Both the position numbers and the translations under genes were made by a program. From an uncultured Muribaculum sp. (GTDB taxonomy: Bacteria; Bacteroidota; Bacteroidia; Bacteroidales; Muribaculaceae), in the NCBI GenBank assembly GCA_910589555.1, contig CAJUTE010000001.1:1-62082 (forward strand): DNA of 62,082 bases, written 5' to 3'. The notes below the pieces were generated by a model. The model was not told the DNA's origin. It ran no database searches and worked only from the letters and a program-made list of their open reading frames with translations. Below, piece after piece: positions 59,856 to 62,082 of the stretch; the first letter of the stretch is position 1; each line of letters opens with the position of its first letter.

Positions 59856-59887
59856 CAAATATAGCAAATTTCCCAAATAATTCCAAA
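59856..59887 (-). promoter_or_regulatory. Promoter of the PL11 gene
   Basis: On the minus strand TTTG (59884-59887) and TATATTTG (59856-59863) are 20 bases apart, a full consensus match. The leader to the ATG at 59739 is about 110 bases. Confidence 0.7.
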
Positions 59888-59910
59888 ATCAATCAGTTAA
59901 TTAGTGAATA

Positions 59911-59978
59911 AATTAGACTAATTAGACTAATGAGTCCAATTGGTCTAATTTGTCCAATTGGTCTAATGAGACCAATTA
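59911..59978. repeat. Short tandem and inverted repeats downstream of uvrC
   Basis: GTCCAATTGGTCTAAT occurs at 59934-59949 and 59952-59967 (18-base period). ATTAGACTAATTAGACTAAT before it carries the complementary words. The block lies just past the uvrC stop and could act in transcript ends. Confidence 0.65.
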
Positions 59979-59981
59979 AGC

Positions 59982-61796
59982 TTATTCATTTTCGGGATGG
60001 AGGGCGTTATAGATGAGGGATGCCTTGGCTGGACCTACGATGTCGGCGAGCTTGTCGATCGGTGCCTCTTTTATGCGTTTCACCGACTTAAATGCCTGAA
60101 GAAGAGCCTCTTTGCTCTTTTCTCCAATGCCTTTTATCTCATCCAATTCGCTGACTATCTGCGATTTGCTGCGGCGGTTGCGATGATGTGTGATGCCAAA
60201 TCGGTGAGCCTCGTCGCGCAAGTGCTGCACCACGCGAAGCGATTCGGAATTCTTGTCAATATAAAGCGGAATGCTGTCGCCGGGGAAATATATCTCCTCA
60301 AGCCTTTTGGCGATTCCCACCACCGCGATCGTGCCCCTGAGTCCTATCTCGTCAAGAGCCTCCACTGCGGCGCTCAACTGCCCCTTTCCGCCGTCGACAA
60401 TTATGAGCTGAGGCAAGTCCTCGCCCTCCTCCATAAGACGCGTGTAACGCCGAGTGAGCACCTCTTTCATCGAGGCGAAATCATCAGGACCCTCCACAGT
60501 CTTGATGTTGAAATGGCGGTAATCCTTCTTCGACGGCTTGGCATTCTTGAACACCACGCATGACGCAACCGGATTAGTGCCTTGGATATTGGAATTGTCA
60601 AAGCACTCAATGTGGACAGGCAACACCTTCAGGCGGAAATCCGACATCATTCTCACAAGCGTGCGCTCCACACGCTTCTCCGGATCATGCTTCTCCATCA
60701 TCTTGAGGGAATCAATCTTGTTCTGACGGGCATTGTGAGTCGACACTTCAAGCAGCTTCAGTTTGTCGCCACGCTTCGGCACATTGAATACAACTCCATC
60801 GAGAGGAATCTCAGGGAGCACAGGCACAAGTATCTCATCATATTTGAGCCGGAATTTCTCGGCTATCTCCATTATGGCGTAACCTAAGATCTGCTCCACC
60901 GACTCATCAAGACGACGCTTGTATTCGAGCGTGATGCTTCGCACGATCGCGCCGCGGCGCACGTGCATATAGTTGACATAAACCACCTCCTTGTCGTCGT
61001 CGACGCCAAACACGTCAATGTCGTCAAGGGTCTGGCTCACGATCACGCTCTTGGACTGGTAGCGGGCTATAAGCTCATATTTCTCCTTAAGCATCTGCGC
61101 TTCCTCAAAACGCAGCTCTCCGGCAAGCCGCATCATGTCGTTTTTAAGATAGTCGAGCAGCTCCTGGGTGTCGCCACTCAGAATCTTCTTCACATTGTCG
61201 ATCATGGCGCCATACTCCTGCTCGTCGATCATCCCCTTGCAGCACCCGAGGCAGTTCTTGAGATGATATTCAAGGCATAACCTCCCCTTGCCGCGCTTCA
61301 CATATTCGGGCGTGATCGCATGGCGGCAGGTTCTCACGGGATAAAGCTCCCTGATGAGATTGAGCACCGCTTTTGCGACACCTGTATTGGTGTAAGGACC
61401 GTAGTATTTCGACCCGTCCTTAATGCGGGTGCGAGTCAGAAAAACACGTGGATAATGCTCCTTGGTCACCACTATCCAGGGATAGGACTTATCATCCTTC
61501 AGGAGCACATTGTAATGAGGCTTATACTCCTTTATGAGCGAATTCTCGAGATTCAGAGCATCCTGCTCGGTGGGCACCACGATGTAGCGCATATCGGCAA
61601 TGTTACGCACCAGCAGATTGGTGCGCACCGAGTCGTGGGTGCGGTTGAAATAAGACGACACTCGCCTCTTCAGATTCTTTGCCTTACCCACATAGATGAC
61701 TGTCCCGGCTGAATCATAATACAGATAGCAGCCGGGAGCCTCGGGAAGAATGGAGATTTTCTCCTTCAGTTCTTTTGATTTCTCAACTTTTGCCAA
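59982..61796 (-). CDS. uvrC: UvrABC excinuclease subunit C
   Basis: The 604-residue protein has the full UvrC order: an N-terminal GIY-YIG nuclease (PGCYLYYDSAGTVIYVGKAKN), a Cys-rich segment (CLEYHLKNCLGCCKGM), a UVR motif (LRFEEAQMLKEKYELI), the RNase H-like second nuclease (HIECFDNSNIQGTNPVASC; IIVDGGKGQLSAA) and C-terminal helix-hairpin-helix motifs (IKGIGEKSKEALLQAF). It makes both incisions in nucleotide-excision repair with UvrA and UvrB. It starts four bases after the apt stop, so both are in one operon. Confidence 0.97.
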   Translation of the reverse strand: MAKVEKSKELKEKISILPEAPGCYLYYDSAGTVIYVGKAKNLKRRVSSYFNRTHDSVRTNLLVRNIADMRYIVVPTEQDALNLENSLIKEYKPHYNVLLKDDKSYPWIVVTKEHYPRVFLTRTRIKDGSKYYGPYTNTGVAKAVLNLIRELYPVRTCRHAITPEYVKRGKGRLCLEYHLKNCLGCCKGMIDEQEYGAMIDNVKKILSGDTQELLDYLKNDMMRLAGELRFEEAQMLKEKYELIARYQSKSVIVSQTLDDIDVFGVDDDKEVVYVNYMHVRRGAIVRSITLEYKRRLDESVEQILGYAIMEIAEKFRLKYDEILVPVLPEIPLDGVVFNVPKRGDKLKLLEVSTHNARQNKIDSLKMMEKHDPEKRVERTLVRMMSDFRLKVLPVHIECFDNSNIQGTNPVASCVVFKNAKPSKKDYRHFNIKTVEGPDDFASMKEVLTRRYTRLMEEGEDLPQLIIVDGGKGQLSAAVEALDEIGLRGTIAVVGIAKRLEEIYFPGDSIPLYIDKNSESLRVVQHLRDEAHRFGITHHRNRRSKSQIVSELDEIKGIGEKSKEALLQAFKSVKRIKEAPIDKLADIVGPAKASLIYNALHPENE

Positions 61797-61800
61797 TAGT

Positions 61801-62082
61801 TCAATATTTAATCAATGACGACACGTCGGCATCGGCGGGAAGATTGGCGCGACCGCCCAACGCAGTCAGTTCGACGATGAAATTGATGTACACCTTGCGG
61901 GGATTCATGCTCTTCACAAGCTCATAGCAAGCAGCCATTGTGCCGCCTGTGGCGAGAAGGTCGTCATGGATCACAACCACATCATCGGGGGTGATGGCGT
62001 CACGGTGTATCTCGATCGTATCGGTGCCATACTCCTTTCCGTAGGACATGCTCACGGTGTCGGCGGGAAGCTTTCCGGGCTT
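61801..62082 (-). CDS. apt: Adenine phosphoribosyltransferase, C-terminal part
   Basis: The frame is open to the window edge, so only the last 93 residues are visible. KPGKLPADTV and SMSYGKEYGTDTIEIHRDAI fit Apt, and the PRPP-binding loop VVIHDDLLATGGTMAA is clear. Apt converts adenine and PRPP to AMP in purine salvage. The gene is followed after four bases by uvrC on the same strand. An internal GTG or ATG near 62055 is not the true start. Confidence 0.93.
   Translation of the reverse strand, partial: KPGKLPADTVSMSYGKEYGTDTIEIHRDAITPDDVVVIHDDLLATGGTMAACYELVKSMNPRKVYINFIVELTALGGRANLPADADVSSLIKY

Overview
The window looks like a gut-type Bacteroidales chromosome, most likely Muribaculaceae or a close relative. 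I infer this from SusC/SusD pairs, a hybrid two-component regulator, type IX secretion (T9SS) sorting tails, lipoproteins with acidic residues just after the lipid-bearing cysteine, weak Shine-Dalgarno signals, and several promoters of the Bacteroidetes form TTTG-N19-21-TAnnTTTG. No 16S gene is present, so the family is inferred.

Layout. 1-12.4 kb: end of a T9SS cargo protein, a uridine-kinase-like gene, two GH105 enzymes around a yifB/comM gene, an MBOAT/SGNH operon, an aquaporin and fucO. 12.5-35.9 kb: a polysaccharide utilisation locus with a minus-strand arm (susC, susD, two surface lipoproteins, GH5) and a plus-strand arm (HTCS regulator, GH31 with PA14 insert, GH2, GH3). The enzyme set matches the known Bacteroides xyloglucan loci. 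35.9-41 kb: UvrA2-type ABC protein, HxlR regulator, cupin, CPBP protease and a MenA-like prenyltransferase. 41-43.6 kb: accessory zone with GC-rich unassigned DNA, a decayed MntA-HepT toxin-antitoxin pair and a RhuM-family gene. 43.6-48.2 kb: a small integrative element in the 3' end of tRNA-Ala(GGC). 48.3-59.7 kb: an alginate-lyase-like enzyme, GH3 and GH43 enzymes and a large PL11 rhamnogalacturonan lyase. 59.9-62.1 kb: uvrC and part of apt.

How it works together. In the 12.5-35.9 kb locus, the HTCS probably senses an oligosaccharide in the periplasm and activates both arms. The GH5 and the two binding lipoproteins appear to be exported to the cell surface (acidic lipoprotein export signal), while SusCD imports fragments. 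GH31, GH2 and GH3 lack that signal and probably trim side chains and backbone inside the periplasm. The GH105, PL11, GH43 and GH3 genes outside the locus suggest further use of pectin and arabinoxylan-type side chains.

The most unusual region is the tRNA-Ala element. It is only about 4.6 kb between 14-bp direct repeats and carries a tyrosine integrase, two small DNA-binding-like proteins, a RuvC-fold nuclease and an unknown 88-residue protein. It also holds a cluster of palindromes built on CTCCAGTA, a word that recurs through the element. The nuclease may have an acidic tail reached by -1 frameshifting. No packaging or conjugation gene is visible. This is my best candidate for something undescribed.
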